A DNA stretch of 64,000 nucleotides from Limibacillus sp. (GTDB lineage Bacteria; Pseudomonadota; Alphaproteobacteria; Kiloniellales; CECT-8803). The DNA lies in assembly GCA_037379885.1 (NCBI GenBank), contig JARRJC010000001.1, forward strand, positions 62,001-126,000, given 5' to 3'. Position numbers and translations under genes: made by a program. The notes under the pieces are model-generated. The model had not been told where the DNA came from, searched no databases, and was given only the letters and a program-made list of their open reading frames with translations. This document shows, piece by piece, positions 45,018 through 54,258 of the stretch (position 1 is its first letter; every line of letters begins with the position of its first letter).

Positions 45018-45914
45018 TCAGCGCTCGCCTGACGCCTCCTCTTCGATCGGGCCCAAGAGACCCTGCACCAGCGGGTTGGGATACTTACGCTGCTTGGTCA
45101 CGGCGTAGAAGGTCTCCGAGATTCCCGGCAGCGTGTCGGCATTCACCAGACGCCCGCTCGCCAGCTCGTCCTTGACGACGATCGGGGGAATCACGGCAAG
45201 GCCCACGCCGTCGCGGGCCAGCAAGCGCGCCATCGCCATATCGTCAACCTCCGCCGCCACCTTCGGCGTCACGTTGAGACGGCTGACCAGCGCGTCAAAG
45301 TCGGCGCGCGGGCCGCTCATGGCCGCCGGCAGCACCAGGGGAGCCGAGGCGAGACGCTCAGCCAGCGAAAGGCCGGGCGGAGAGAGCGAGGGGATGCCGA
45401 TCAAACCCACGGGCTGCTCGGCGAGGCGGTGAACGATGAAGGGCGAGAGAGCGTTTCGGTCGGGCGGATGATTGGTCAGGACAAGGTCAAGCTGAAGCAT
45501 CGTCAGGGCCTCGAAAAGCTCGGTTCGGCTGCCCGAGCGCAGGATCACCTCCACGTCGTCGCGCCCCAGAACCGGTTTCAGGAAGGCCAGCTGAAGGTTC
45601 CGCGAGAGGGTGGCGATGGCCCCGATCTTGAGCGGCCGCCGCGCCTGCGGGCCGAGCGTCAAGGTCGAGACGAGCTCCTTGCCCGCCGCGAAGATCGTGT
45701 CGGCATGCTCCAAGGCTATCCGCCCGGCCTCCGTCAGGTGGAGGGCGCGGCCCCGCCGCTCGAAAAGCGCCTGGCCAAGCCGCTCTTCCAGTTGGCGGAT
45801 CTGGGACGAGAGAGCCGACTGCGCGACATTGAGCTGCTCGGCTGCGCGGGTGAGGTTCCCCTCGTGAGCAACGGCCTGGAAGTAGCGTAGGTGATGGTAG
45901 TTGAGCTCTTGCAT
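45018..45914 (-). CDS. LysR family regulator adjacent to the dab genes
   Basis: A 298-residue LysR regulator with the helix-turn-helix LTRAAEQLNVAQSALSSQIRQLEERLGQALFERRGRAL (positions 45723-45833) and a co-inducer domain. The ATG at 45914 gives the normal start MQELNYHHLRYFQAVAHEGN; the frame runs 36 nt further without support. It is divergent from dabB, the usual position of the LysR regulator of DAB inorganic-carbon operons, so it probably controls dabB-dabA-cysD and itself through the box at 45918-45934. Confidence 0.88.
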   Translation of the reverse strand: MQELNYHHLRYFQAVAHEGNLTRAAEQLNVAQSALSSQIRQLEERLGQALFERRGRALHLTEAGRIALEHADTIFAAGKELVSTLTLGPQARRPLKIGAIATLSRNLQLAFLKPVLGRDDVEVILRSGSRTELFEALTMLQLDLVLTNHPPDRNALSPFIVHRLAEQPVGLIGIPSLSPPGLSLAERLASAPLVLPAAMSGPRADFDALVSRLNVTPKVAAEVDDMAMARLLARDGVGLAVIPPIVVKDELASGRLVNADTLPGISETFYAVTKQRKYPNPLVQGLLGPIEEEASGER

Positions 45915-45917
45915 ATC

Positions 45918-45934
45918 GTTCTTATAAATCGAAC
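45918..45934. promoter_or_regulatory. LysR-type box in the lysR-dabB divergent promoter
   Basis: GTTC (45918-45921) and GAAC (45931-45934) flank nine bases, and the core TCTTATAAATCGA has the T-N11-A form. It is 4-20 nt upstream of the LysR start codon, so bound protein would repress its own gene. The surrounding 45918-45970 is strikingly A/T-rich compared with the neighbouring genes, as expected for the promoters of both directions. Confidence 0.5.
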
Positions 45935-46019
45935 ATATTAAGCAAAACAATCTATTTTTCTTTAGTTAGAAGAGCGACTACCTTCCGGCCAAGTTTTTTG
46001 GAAGCCGGAGTCTGTCGCC

Positions 46020-47579
46020 ATGTCGTTCTACCTGCTGCCCGTGATCGCTCCGCTCGCGCTTCTGGCGGGCGCCGCCTTTGCTTTTTCCAGGCCCGGCGTG
46101 CGGCCACCCCTGGTTTCAACTCTGCTGCAGGTCAGCGCCCTGGTTGGGCTTTGCGCCGCCGCCGCCTCGGCCATTTGGCTTTTGCTAGCCGATGCGCACA
46201 GCGCGCGGATCCTGGGGCCGGAGGGTTTCGCCCTGTCGCTGCGCCTCGATGTTGTCAGCGCGACGATGCTGCTGTTGGTTGCCTTCATCGGTGCGATCGT
46301 CCTGCGCTTTTCCGCAACCTATCTGGACGGGGAAGAACGGCAGGGCGTCTTCATGGGCTGGCTTGTCGCCACGCTCGCCGCCGTCGAACTGCTGGTGATC
46401 GCCGGTGATCTCGTGACCCTCGCGCTGGGCTGGATCCTGACCAGCCTCTGCCTCCATCGCCTCTTGCTCTTTTACCCGGCCCGCGTCAGCGCGCGGCGCG
46501 CGGCGCGCAAGAAGTTCATCGTGGCCCGCGCCGGCGACGCGCTGCTCATATCGGCATTCGGCTTGATGGCCTATGGCTACGGCACGACGGATATCGCCTC
46601 GATCCTCCAGCGCGCGTCGGAGGGGCAAGCGCAGACCATCGGCGCTGCCGCCGCCGCCCTGCTCGCACTGGCCGCCCTCCTGAAGTCGGCGCAGTTTCCG
46701 ACCCACGGCTGGCTCACCGAGGTCATGGAAACGCCAACGCCGGTCTCTGCGGTGCTGCATGCGGGCGTCATCAACGCCGGCGGCTTTCTGCTGATCCGCT
46801 TTGCCGACGTGATGTTGCTTTCGCCGGGCGTGCTCGCCCTGCTGGTCATGATCGGCGGCTTCACCGCGCTTCTCGGCGGTCTCGCCATGCTCGCCCAGCC
46901 GGCGGTCAAGACCTCTCTGGCCTGGTCGACCATCGCCCAGATGGGCTTCATGATCATGCAGTGCGGCCTCGCGCTCTTTCCGCTGGCGCTGCTCCACATC
47001 GTTGCGCACTCGCTCTACAAGGCCCACGCCTTCCTATCGTCCGGCGCAACCGTCGAGACCGTGGCCGCCATCTCGCGCCCGGGGCCGGTAGCGATCCCAG
47101 GGGCCAAAGCGGTGCTGCGCGCCTTCGCCCTGGCGCTCCTGATCTACGCGGCGATCGCTCTCGCCTTCGGCATCGACCAGAAGTCCCCGCAGGCGCTGGC
47201 CCTCGGCGCGATCCTGATCTTCGGCGTCGCATACCTCTTCGCCCAAGGCTTCGCCGACGCAGCGCCCCGCGCGCTGACCCGGCGCACAGTGCTCTACGCC
47301 GTCAGCGCCTCGGTCAGCTACTTCGCGCTCCAAACCGGGGCGGAGTGGCTGACTGAGGGAACGCTGCCCGCCGCCCCGCCGCCCGGTCCCCTGGAGTGGG
47401 CGCTCCTGAGCCTCGCCATCTTCAGTTTCGGCCTCGTCGCCGTGGCGCAGGCCACTTTTCCTAATTGGGCACTCCACCCGGCCGCCGCGGGCTTGCGCGT
47501 GCATCTGGGCAATGGGCTCTACGCCACCGCCGTGTTCGACCGCCTGATCGGCAACTGGTCCACGGCCCGCTCGAAATGA
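46020..47579 (+). CDS. dabB: DabB, NuoL/MrpA-like proton-channel subunit of an inorganic carbon transporter
   Basis: A 519-residue membrane protein of the proton-conducting antiporter family, with about 13-14 hydrophobic helices. [35 protein letters not shown] (about 222-256) is the conserved core that, in complex I NuoL and Mrp subunits, carries the channel glutamate and lysine. In DAB systems DabB couples proton (or sodium) flow to CO2 hydration by DabA. Its stop lies 23 nt before the chosen dabA start. CCGGAG precedes the ATG. No other complex I genes are nearby, which favours DabB over a respiratory subunit. Confidence 0.9.
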   Translation: MSFYLLPVIAPLALLAGAAFAFSRPGVRPPLVSTLLQVSALVGLCAAAASAIWLLLADAHSARILGPEGFALSLRLDVVSATMLLLVAFIGAIVLRFSATYLDGEERQGVFMGWLVATLAAVELLVIAGDLVTLALGWILTSLCLHRLLLFYPARVSARRAARKKFIVARAGDALLISAFGLMAYGYGTTDIASILQRASEGQAQTIGAAAAALLALAALLKSAQFPTHGWLTEVMETPTPVSAVLHAGVINAGGFLLIRFADVMLLSPGVLALLVMIGGFTALLGGLAMLAQPAVKTSLAWSTIAQMGFMIMQCGLALFPLALLHIVAHSLYKAHAFLSSGATVETVAAISRPGPVAIPGAKAVLRAFALALLIYAAIALAFGIDQKSPQALALGAILIFGVAYLFAQGFADAAPRALTRRTVLYAVSASVSYFALQTGAEWLTEGTLPAAPPPGPLEWALLSLAIFSFGLVAVAQATFPNWALHPAAAGLRVHLGNGLYATAVFDRLIGNWSTARSK

Positions 47580-47602
47580 TCGCCGTGAAGGAGACAGAAG
47601 CC

Positions 47603-50026
47603 ATGCGCAACGAGGCAACCGCACTCGACACTCCTCCATTGGCCCTCGCCGCGGAGCGCGCGGCGCGGCGCATTCCGCCGCTCTGGCCGCTGGACAGCCA
47701 TGTCGCCGTCAATCCCTACCTCGGAGAGAGCGCTCTGCGCCTCGCCGAGGCCGGCGCCGTGCTGTCCCGGAGCGGTGGCGGCCCCATCACTATGCCAAGG
47801 AGCTGGTACCTTGAGAGGATCGCCGATGGCCGGATAGCGGAGAGCGACCTCGAAGCAGCGCTCGACGCCTCCCCCTACGCGGAGAAGCCGAAGAGCCTGG
47901 AGGCCCTCCTGCATGCGGCCGGCGAGCCGCGTCCGGAGCCCGCCGCACTCCCGACGGTCGCCGACCTGGCCGCCAAGGTCAGCGGCACCGACTGGCCGGG
48001 CCTCGCCGCCGACAGGATCGGGGTCTGGGCCGCCAGCCACTTCGACGCCGGGCAGGCGCTTTGGGTCGCGTTGCGGGGCAAGACCGCCTGGGCCGCCTAC
48101 AGGAGCTTTGCGAGCCACGACATCACACCGGAGATCATGGGGCTCGCGGGCTTCGCCGCCTTCGTGGCCGACGCGCCGGAGAGCGCGCCGGAGGCGATCT
48201 CCCGCGCGGCCCACCGTCTCGGTCTCGATGAAACCGCTTTGGAGTCCTACGCCCACCAGCTGTTCCTTTCGCTGGGCGGTTGGGCGCAGCTCGCCCGCTA
48301 CCGGCTCTGGCGCGCCGAACTGGCGGGCGAGAGCGATGGCATCCTGCTCGATCTCCTGGCTGTCCGCCTGCTCTGGGAGGAGGTGCTCTACGAGCGTTAC
48401 GAGACCGCCCTGCAGGACGACTGGGAGAAGGTTCGCGCCACGCACGCCCAGCCGGCATCGCCCTCTGCGGCGGCGATCCTGGACGAGATCCTGCAGGAGG
48501 CGTGGGAGCGGTCCGGCCAGCGTCACTTGAGCGAGCGCCTTTGTGAAACCTCGGAACTTTCCCCGGAAGACACCCGGCCCGCTCTGCAGGCCGCCTTTTG
48601 CATCGACGTGCGGTCCGAGGTCTTCCGCAGGGCGCTCGAATCGCTGGACGGGGGGATCCGCACGCTCGGCTTCGCGGGCTTCTTCGGCGTCGCCGCTGAG
48701 CACCGGCGCTTCGCCTCGGACGTCGCGGAGCGGCGGCTGCCGGTCCTTTTGAACCCGGGCGTCCACAGCAGCGCGACCGCCGATGCAGACCGCCAGGCTG
48801 ATCTCGCCGCCCGCTTCAAGGCGCGGGCGCGCCGCGCCTGGGGCCGCTTCAAACTGGCCGCCGTCTCCTCCTTCGCCTTCGTCGAGGCCATGGGGCCCGT
48901 CTACGGGATCAAGCTGCTGCGCGACACCTTCAAGCTGAACCCGGAGTCCGGAAAGACCGACCCGGCACCGCAGTTCGAGCCACCGCTCGATCTGTCCGCG
49001 CGGGTCAAGTCGGCGGAGACGGTGCTGCGGGCCATGTCCTTGACCAGCGGCTTCGCGCCGATCGTGCTCCTCGCCGGGCATGGCGCGCGGGTGGTCAACA
49101 ACCCGCATGCCAGCGGGCTGCAATGCGGCGCCTGCGGCGGCTATTCGGGCGAGGTGAACGCCAGACTTCTGGCTGGCCTGCTGAACGATCCGGAGGTTCG
49201 CGCCGGTCTCGCCGGGCGCGGCATCGTCGTCCCGGAGGACACGCTCTTCATCGCCGCCCTCCATGACACGACCAGCGACGCCATGACCCTCTATACGCAG
49301 GACGCGCCGGCCAGTGGCCGGGAGGAGGAACTGCGCCAAGTCCGGAGCTGGCTCAAGACGGCAGGCGGACTCGCCCGCAGCGAAAGGGCCTTGCGGCTGC
49401 CCCGGGCGGAGAGCGAAGGGGATCTGCCGTCCCGCGCGCGCGACTGGGCCGAGGTTCGGCCGGAATGGGGCCTGGCCGGTTGCAGGGCCTTCATCGCCGC
49501 GCCGCGCAGGCGCACCGCCGGCAAGGCCTTGAGCGGCCAAACCTTCCTTCACGACTACGACTGGAAGCAGGACAGCGCCAACGGCTTCGCAGTGCTGGAG
49601 CTGATCATGACGGCGCCGGTCGTGGTCGCCAGCTGGATCAACCTGCAGTACTACGGCTCCACCGTCGCGCCGGAGGTCTTCGGCGCGGGCAACAAGCTGC
49701 TCCACAACGTGGTCGGCGGCATCGGCGTTCTGGAGGGGAACAGCGGGCCCATGCGATCGGGTCTGCCCTGGCAGTCCGTGCACGACGGCGAAAAGTACAT
49801 CCATGAGCCCCTGCGTCTTTCCGTCTGCGTGGAAGCGCCACGCGAGGCCATGAGCGCGGTTCTTGGCCGGCACGAGGAGGTGCGCAAGCTGTTCGATAAC
49901 CGCTGGCTCCATCTCTTCGCGCTGGACGAGGACGGCCGGATGGCCTGGCGCTACGCCGGCGATCTAAGCTGGGAGGCCTGCCCTGACGCGGCCCAACCCG
50001 CCCGGAAGTTGAACCAGGCTTCATGA
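47603..50026 (+). CDS. dabA: DabA (DUF2309/UPF0753), carbonic-anhydrase-like subunit of the inorganic carbon transporter
   Basis: An 807-residue protein, normal for DabA. The zinc site is intact: Cys333 and Asp335 in [13 protein letters not shown], His493 in [10 protein letters not shown] and Cys508 in [20 protein letters not shown]. The spacings (2 between Cys and Asp, 15 between His and Cys) equal those of Halothiobacillus DabA. DabA-DabB converts CO2 to bicarbonate inside the cell, driven by the membrane potential. The ATG at 47603 has AAGGAG at nine bases; an ATG at 47576, overlapping the dabB stop, would add nine residues. It overlaps the cysD-like gene by 4 nt. Confidence 0.93.
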   Translation: MRNEATALDTPPLALAAERAARRIPPLWPLDSHVAVNPYLGESALRLAEAGAVLSRSGGGPITMPRSWYLERIADGRIAESDLEAALDASPYAEKPKSLEALLHAAGEPRPEPAALPTVADLAAKVSGTDWPGLAADRIGVWAASHFDAGQALWVALRGKTAWAAYRSFASHDITPEIMGLAGFAAFVADAPESAPEAISRAAHRLGLDETALESYAHQLFLSLGGWAQLARYRLWRAELAGESDGILLDLLAVRLLWEEVLYERYETALQDDWEKVRATHAQPASPSAAAILDEILQEAWERSGQRHLSERLCETSELSPEDTRPALQAAFCIDVRSEVFRRALESLDGGIRTLGFAGFFGVAAEHRRFASDVAERRLPVLLNPGVHSSATADADRQADLAARFKARARRAWGRFKLAAVSSFAFVEAMGPVYGIKLLRDTFKLNPESGKTDPAPQFEPPLDLSARVKSAETVLRAMSLTSGFAPIVLLAGHGARVVNNPHASGLQCGACGGYSGEVNARLLAGLLNDPEVRAGLAGRGIVVPEDTLFIAALHDTTSDAMTLYTQDAPASGREEELRQVRSWLKTAGGLARSERALRLPRAESEGDLPSRARDWAEVRPEWGLAGCRAFIAAPRRRTAGKALSGQTFLHDYDWKQDSANGFAVLELIMTAPVVVASWINLQYYGSTVAPEVFGAGNKLLHNVVGGIGVLEGNSGPMRSGLPWQSVHDGEKYIHEPLRLSVCVEAPREAMSAVLGRHEEVRKLFDNRWLHLFALDEDGRMAWRYAGDLSWEACPDAAQPARKLNQAS

Positions 50027-50916
50027 CCTCGCTGGCGCACCTGGATCGCCTTGAGAGCGAGGCCATGGAGATCCTGAGAGACGGCTTCGCCGAGGCTGAT
50101 CGGCCAGTCATGCTGTTTTCCGGCGGCAAGGACTCGACCGTGCTGGCGCATCTGGCGAGGAAGGCCTTCTTCCCGGCGCCTCCGCCCCTGCCCCTGCTCC
50201 ATGTCGATTCAACTTGGGAGTTCCGCGAGGTCTTGGAGTTTCGCTCTGAATTCGCGGCCAGGAACGGCTTTGAGCTTCTGGTCCACAGCAACGACGAAGG
50301 ACGGCGCCTGGGGCTCAATCCAGTCGAGCATGGTACACGCTACACCACCATCATGCGCACCGAGGCGCTCAAGCAGGCTCTAGACGCCGGCCGCTACGAC
50401 GTGATCTTCGGCGGCGCGCGGCGCGACGAAGAGGCGACACGCGCCAAGGAGCGCGTGGTCTCGGTGCGGAGCCGCTCCCACGGATGGGACCCCAAGCAGC
50501 AGCGTCCTGAGCTCTGGTCCCTCTACAACTGGCGCCGAACCCCGGGCCAGACGCTGCGGGTCTTCCCCCTTTCGAACTGGACCGAGCGGGACCTCTGGAC
50601 CTACATCGCGCGCGAGCGGCTGGAACTCTGCCCGCTTTATTTCGCCGCCGAACGGCCCGTGGTGGAGGCGCAAGGCAAACTGATCGCGATCGATGACCCC
50701 ATCCGCGCCAAGCGGCTCGGATTCGGCCCCTCAATACTTGAACTCGTTCGCTTCCGGTCCCTTGGCTGCTGGCCTGTCACCGCGGCCTCCCGTTCCACCG
50801 CCAGCGACCTGCCCTCCGTTGTCCAGGAGACTCTTTTCGCAAGGACCTCCGAACGCAACGGGCGCGTCAGCGACGAGGGATCGCTCGAAGAGCAGAAGCG
50901 CGAGGGGTACTTCTAA
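50023..50916 (+). CDS. cysD: CysD-like sulfate adenylyltransferase small subunit, without cysN
   Basis: A 297-residue PP-loop ATPase of the CysD family. SGGKDS is at 33-38; [53 protein letters not shown] and the C-terminal [11 protein letters not shown] all match CysD, which with the GTPase CysN makes adenylyl sulfate. The ATG overlaps the dabA stop (ATGA), so it is the third gene of the dab operon. No cysN or cysC follows, the usual arrangement. It may work with a CysN encoded elsewhere, or serve a new role in this operon. Confidence 0.9.
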   Translation: MTSLAHLDRLESEAMEILRDGFAEADRPVMLFSGGKDSTVLAHLARKAFFPAPPPLPLLHVDSTWEFREVLEFRSEFAARNGFELLVHSNDEGRRLGLNPVEHGTRYTTIMRTEALKQALDAGRYDVIFGGARRDEEATRAKERVVSVRSRSHGWDPKQQRPELWSLYNWRRTPGQTLRVFPLSNWTERDLWTYIARERLELCPLYFAAERPVVEAQGKLIAIDDPIRAKRLGFGPSILELVRFRSLGCWPVTAASRSTASDLPSVVQETLFARTSERNGRVSDEGSLEEQKREGYF

Positions 50917-51128
50917 CAGCGTCGCGTTGGTCCCGAAGCGCCCTCGCGCAGATCTCCAGCCTCCGCGCACCCTGTGGGCTCTGCGGCGCCCGCACGCGGG
51001 ATCACGATGCCCGCTTGTGGCTCGTGTCGGGTCAAAGATCGTTGATCGATTGCAGCGAACGCCATTTCTCTTGCCATCTCCTTGAACCGATTGCCTAATT
51101 AGCAAAGAGGCTTCAAGGAGAGGGCAAG

Positions 51129-51581
51129 ATGTTCAAAGAATTCAAAGAGTTCGCAATGCGCGGCAACGTCGTCGACATGGCCGTCGGCATCATTATCGGC
51201 GCAGCCTTCGGCTCGATAGTGAAATCGCTGGTCGCCGACGTCATCATGCCGCCGATCGGCCTGCTTCTAGGTGGCGTCGATTTTTCCAACATCTTCATCA
51301 CGCTGTCGGGCGGCGACTACGAGTCCTTGGCCGAAGCGCAGGAGGCGGGCGCCGCGACCATCAACATCGGCGTCTTCTTCAATCAAGTCATCAGCTTCCT
51401 GATCGTCGCCTTCGCCGTCTTCCTGCTCATCAAGGGCATCAACAAGCTGAAGCGCGAAGAAGAGGCGCCGCCTGCCGAGCCCACCACCAAGGAATGCCCC
51501 CACTGCCTGAGCAGCATTCCCATTAAGGCGACGCGCTGCGCACACTGCACCTCCGAACTTGGAAGTGTCAGTGAGGCGTAG
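51129..51581 (+). CDS. mscL: large-conductance mechanosensitive channel with C-terminal zinc ribbon
   Basis: A 150-residue channel protein. [48 protein letters not shown] is the standard N-terminal amphipathic helix plus TM1, and [24 protein letters not shown] (about 80-103) is TM2. Instead of the usual helical bundle only, the C-terminus carries two CxxC pairs (ECPHCLSS and RCAHCTSEL, about 122-143), a zinc-ribbon-like addition seen in some MscL proteins. AAGGAGAGGGC precedes the ATG. It opens under hypo-osmotic shock. The 212 nt upstream of it, after cysD, hold no gene. Confidence 0.95.
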   Translation: MFKEFKEFAMRGNVVDMAVGIIIGAAFGSIVKSLVADVIMPPIGLLLGGVDFSNIFITLSGGDYESLAEAQEAGAATINIGVFFNQVISFLIVAFAVFLLIKGINKLKREEEAPPAEPTTKECPHCLSSIPIKATRCAHCTSELGSVSEA

Positions 51582-51609
51582 AAGGCACAGATCCTAGATC
51601 TTCTCTTGC

Positions 51610-51641
51610 GTGGCCGGTCGCCGCCGTTTGCGGCCGGCCAC
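51610..51641 (+). terminator. hairpin downstream of mscL
   Basis: GTGGCCGG (51610-51617) pairs with CCGGCCAC (51634-51641), and GCCGC/GCGGC can extend the stem internally around the loop CGTTT. It is 29 nt after the mscL stop. Only TTCATC follows, so termination would be moderate. Confidence 0.55.
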
Positions 51642-51796
51642 TTCATCGCGAAAACCATCGATTCTCCGAGCCTCCCGCCTCTTTACCTTTTCTCCAGGAA
51701 TGGGATGCAAGCATCGCGACATGGAAGAGCGAGTGGCGCGCGAATCGCGCGTGCCCCCGCTGGAACGACGGGACAGGCAGTCAAAGGAGATGATCC

Positions 51797-52384
51797 ATGA
51801 GGTTTGCGGTCTTGGCGGGCATTCTTTCCCTTGCCCTTGCCGCGTGTGGCGGCGGCGGCGACCCGGCGGCAAGCCCGACCTTTGCTGAGCTCCGGGCGGC
51901 CTATGATGCTCTTGAGGACCGGATATTCCCTGGCTCCAGAACCCGTCTTGAAGAAAACCTCTCTCTGATCGATGCGGACTACGAAGGGACCGCAGTTCTC
52001 GCCTACTATCAAGACGGCGAAGACTTCACCGAGGCCGGAGCCGCGCGAGTATCGCTTTCCTTCGGCAACGTCGGCCTTGCGCTCGGCGTTGTCGGATTGG
52101 TCACCGATATCAGGCTTGAAAGCGCGCGGCCCGTAGCCGGGCGGCTCGGCATCGGGGCCAATCCCCTCTCCGGCCATGACTTCGACGCTCGCATCTCCGG
52201 CGATCTGGTGATCGCTGGCGAGACCGTCGAGGTCGAGGGCCGGATCGACGGCTCTTTCTACACGCCAAGCGGCGCGAGCGAAGAAGGCGGGTTCGCCTAT
52301 GGAAACATCAGTTTTTCAGCCGGACCGGGATCGCATCGCTTCGCCGGCACCTTCGCAGTGGAACGCGTAAGACCCGGCAGCTAG
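51797..52384 (+). CDS. lipoprotein with a transferrin-binding-protein-like beta-barrel domain
   Basis: A 195-residue protein with a lipoprotein signal ending LALAAC (Cys at about residue 17, followed by GGGGD). The C-terminal half has the strand pattern DFDARISGDLVIAGETVEVEGRIDGSFYTPSG ... GNISFSAGPGSHRFAGTFAVERV, reminiscent of the TbpB/Slam-dependent eight-stranded beta-barrel. AAAGGAGATGATCC gives a strong ribosome-binding site. It should be outer-membrane anchored; binding partner unknown. It follows mscL by 215 nt and is probably transcribed alone. Confidence 0.75.
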   Translation: MRFAVLAGILSLALAACGGGGDPAASPTFAELRAAYDALEDRIFPGSRTRLEENLSLIDADYEGTAVLAYYQDGEDFTEAGAARVSLSFGNVGLALGVVGLVTDIRLESARPVAGRLGIGANPLSGHDFDARISGDLVIAGETVEVEGRIDGSFYTPSGASEEGGFAYGNISFSAGPGSHRFAGTFAVERVRPGS

Positions 52385-52766
52385 CGCGGGCAATGCCTTC
52401 GGGCGCTGGTTGCTGCTCGGCAGGGGCGCGACCGTTCTGTCGGCAGAAGGCACGCTCGTCGATAGGGATCGCTCGACAGGTCTGGCGCCGATCCGGGACG
52501 AAAGAGGCGTTTATGCAGGCGGCGCCTGCTCGATAGGCGCTTGGAGATCGCGAACAGGGCTTCACCTGCCGGGCGCGCGAACGCACCTAGGTCTGGCCGA
52601 CAGAGGAGCTCTTCAACGGCGTCGCGGGTCGCTGCCGCCCGACCCTGATGAGCGACTTCGGGAACGACCCGGTCTGGCGAGAGACTGTCCGGGTTGGGAA
52701 CACACAAGAAAAGGGAGCGCAAAAGCGCTCCCTTTTCCTTGTTTAGTTTGAACCAGATTGGCTCGA
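52385..52766. other. 382-nt gene-free region with a bidirectional terminator
   Basis: Short open frames exist on both strands, but none has a ribosome-binding site, a family signature or a consistent coding pattern. The right end holds the strong hairpin at 52709-52736. Nothing else was recognised; it could contain remnants of a decayed gene, since the base composition is like coding DNA. Confidence 0.5.
52709..52736. terminator. strong bidirectional intrinsic terminator
   Basis: AAAAGGGAGCGC (52709-52720) and GCGCTCCCTTTT (52725-52736) form a perfect 12-bp stem around AAAA. Read on the plus strand it is followed by CCTTGTTTAGTTT; on the minus strand the GC stem is followed directly by TTTTCTTG. 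It lies 31 nt downstream of the small secreted-protein gene on the minus strand and should end that transcript. Confidence 0.88.
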
Positions 52767-53099
52767 TTACATTTCCGCTTCCTCAAGCTGGGTCTTCAGA
52801 TACTCCCAGCTCTCCACGAACTCGCCCTTGGCGTCTTCCCATTCGTCTTGGGTCGCCAGCTGGAGACGGCCCCAGTCGCCTGCGACCTCGTCCCAGGCCT
52901 GCTGAAGCGCGCTATCGCCTTCGACGGCGGCCACCCGCTCGCGGACTTCGGCGAGTTCGGCCTTCATCGACATGCTGTAGCTCTCTTGGTCTTCAGCGCT
53001 GGACTGGGAGGCAGCCAGGGCGCCACTCAAGGGCGCAGCCGCGAGGAAAGCGGCGCTGACGGCGGCCATTGTCTTTCTGCTGAGGGACTTGCGATTCAT
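52767..53099 (-). CDS. small secreted acidic protein of unknown function
   Basis: A 110-residue protein with a signal peptide (MNRKSLSRKTMAAVSAAFLA to about residue 30, cleavage after ALA) and an acidic helical mature part (YSMSMKAELAEVRERVAAVEG, then WDEVAGDWGRLQLATQDEWE). The ATG at 53099 has AAAGGAGG in the ideal position; an upstream extension lacks this. It is 77 nt downstream of the coiled-coil gene, whose ribosome-binding region shares TCGAAAGGAG, so the two may form a stress-related pair. Function unknown. Confidence 0.78.
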   Translation of the reverse strand: MNRKSLSRKTMAAVSAAFLAAAPLSGALAASQSSAEDQESYSMSMKAELAEVRERVAAVEGDSALQQAWDEVAGDWGRLQLATQDEWEDAKGEFVESWEYLKTQLEEAEM

Positions 53100-53150
53100 G
53101 AAGTTCCTCCTTTCGAGGTTGAAGATTCGCTTATCTGCCAGAGGGGGAAC

Positions 53151-53169
53151 GGCACCGGCGGACGGTGCC
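53151..53169 (-). other. hairpin between the two small minus-strand genes
   Basis: GGCACCG (53151-53157) pairs perfectly with CGGTGCC (53163-53169) around five bases. It lies in the 77-nt spacer between the coiled-coil gene and the secreted-protein gene. No T-run follows on the minus strand, so it may be an RNA-processing or stabilising hairpin, not a full terminator. Confidence 0.5.
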
Positions 53170-53176
53170 TCAGGGG

Positions 53177-53479
53177 CTAGGAAGAAAGACGCTTGCGCGC
53201 CTCTCCAACACCCTTGGAAACCTCTTGCCATGCGGATTCGAAGCCATCGCGAAGATGGGTCCAGGCGTCGTCGCCGGCCTTGCTCATCTTCTCCAGGTAA
53301 TTCGATGCTTCGTCCTGTTTGTCCTGAAGCCTTTGCATCTGCTCAAGGACCTTGACGCGTGCATCGGCGCGGCTCGCTTCGGCCTCCGCTCGAAGCTTCT
53401 CCACATCGGCCTGGAGTTCATCCAGACGTGCTTTCATCTTTTCCTGATAGGCTTCCTTTTTGGTTCGGACGGCTTCCAT
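53177..53479 (-). CDS. coiled-coil stress protein (sll1863-like)
   Basis: A 100-residue, highly charged, all-helical protein without cysteine or membrane segment: KKEAYQEKMKARLDELQADVEKLRAEAEASRADAR onwards to a WTHLRDGFESAWQEVSKGVGEARKRL end. This matches the pattern of the sll1863-type stress response family, short coiled-coil proteins with a conserved Trp near the end. The ATG at 53479 has AAAGGAG eight to nine bases upstream. The dyad at 53544-53570 lies about 65-90 nt upstream and might regulate it. Biochemical role unknown. Confidence 0.8.
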   Translation of the reverse strand: MEAVRTKKEAYQEKMKARLDELQADVEKLRAEAEASRADARVKVLEQMQRLQDKQDEASNYLEKMSKAGDDAWTHLRDGFESAWQEVSKGVGEARKRLSS

Positions 53480-53543
53480 GCGGTTACCACTCCTTTCGAA
53501 CGTCGGCAAAAAGCCTTTTAAAAAGAGAGCCGTGGCTTTCTTG

Positions 53544-53570
53544 GCCGTCACCCTGCCACATGGTGACGGC
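53544..53570. promoter_or_regulatory. perfect nine-base-arm dyad upstream of the coiled-coil gene
   Basis: GCCGTCACC (53544-53552) and GGTGACGGC (53562-53570) are perfect inverted arms with a nine-base loop. It is upstream of the minus-strand coiled-coil gene, in its leader or promoter. On the plus strand TAAGCGTTTTT follows, so the same sequence could act as a plus-strand terminator, although no plus-strand gene ends here. Confidence 0.45.
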
Positions 53571-53709
53571 TAAGCGTTTTTGAACTCACGATTTTTTGAA
53601 ATTCCACCCCTTTAAGCCCACGCAGCAGCGCCGCGCCGCCAAGCCTGCCGGCCTATGACGGGGTCAAGGATGAGCCGTGATGAGCCTCCGGCCCCAAAAC
53701 GGCGAACCC

Positions 53710-54258
53710 TCAGCCGCCTTGCCGCATCTCGCCTGAGAAGCGGTCGATGGACAGCGTCTGCACCAGCGAGCCTTCCTGCGTCACCACGGTCGCGCGGAAG
53801 CTCTCGTCGTCAGCCTGCTCGACGAGCCCGAGCTTGATGTTGGGGTTGTTGGTCTGCCTGAGAAGACGCTCCAAGGCCTCTTGCACCTCTTCAAGCGTGA
53901 GCGCCCTCGGCACGGCCAAAGGCCATCCCAAACGCGGGGCCATCATGCCGGGCTGCATCATGGTGCCGGGGTGCATCATCATCCCCTGGTGCATCATGCC
54001 GGGATCCATCATTTGCATGTGAGCGCCTGCGCCATAGGAATGGTCGCCATGGTGGTGTCCGTACCAGGTGCCATCGTGATGCTGGCCATCGTGATACTTC
54101 CCGTCGTTACGCGGACCATCCTGCATCATCGGCATTTGCCCCGTCGGGGGCATGTGACCCTCACCCTGCTGCATCATCCCTTGCTGGGCCGCCGTTGGGG
54201 CCGCGAGGAACAGGATCATGGCTCCGACCGCGAAGGCCGGCTTGAGCTGGTCGAACAT
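53710..54258 (-). CDS. secreted Met/His-rich protein with a PepSY-like C-terminal domain
   Basis: A 182-residue protein with a signal peptide (AFAVGAMILFLAAPTAAQQ, about 8-26). The mature N-terminal part is dominated by Met, His, Gly and Pro (GHMPPTGQMPMMQDG, YGHHHGDHSYGAGAHMQMMD, MMHQGMMMHPGTMMQPGMM). The C-terminal 70 residues (LTLEEVQEALERLLRQTNNP to LSIDRFSGEMRQGG) have a PepSY-like look. Met/His-rich periplasmic proteins typically bind copper or silver ions; that is inference here. No metal resistance genes adjoin it; the multicopper oxidase is about 10 kb away. Confidence 0.8.
   Translation of the reverse strand: MFDQLKPAFAVGAMILFLAAPTAAQQGMMQQGEGHMPPTGQMPMMQDGPRNDGKYHDGQHHDGTWYGHHHGDHSYGAGAHMQMMDPGMMHQGMMMHPGTMMQPGMMAPRLGWPLAVPRALTLEEVQEALERLLRQTNNPNIKLGLVEQADDESFRATVVTQEGSLVQTLSIDRFSGEMRQGG

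Noticed and set aside
47519-49912. Very long open frame antisense to dabA
   Set aside because: GC-rich codon usage leaves stop-poor shadows. The translation has no family features, while the sense strand encodes DabA with an intact zinc site.
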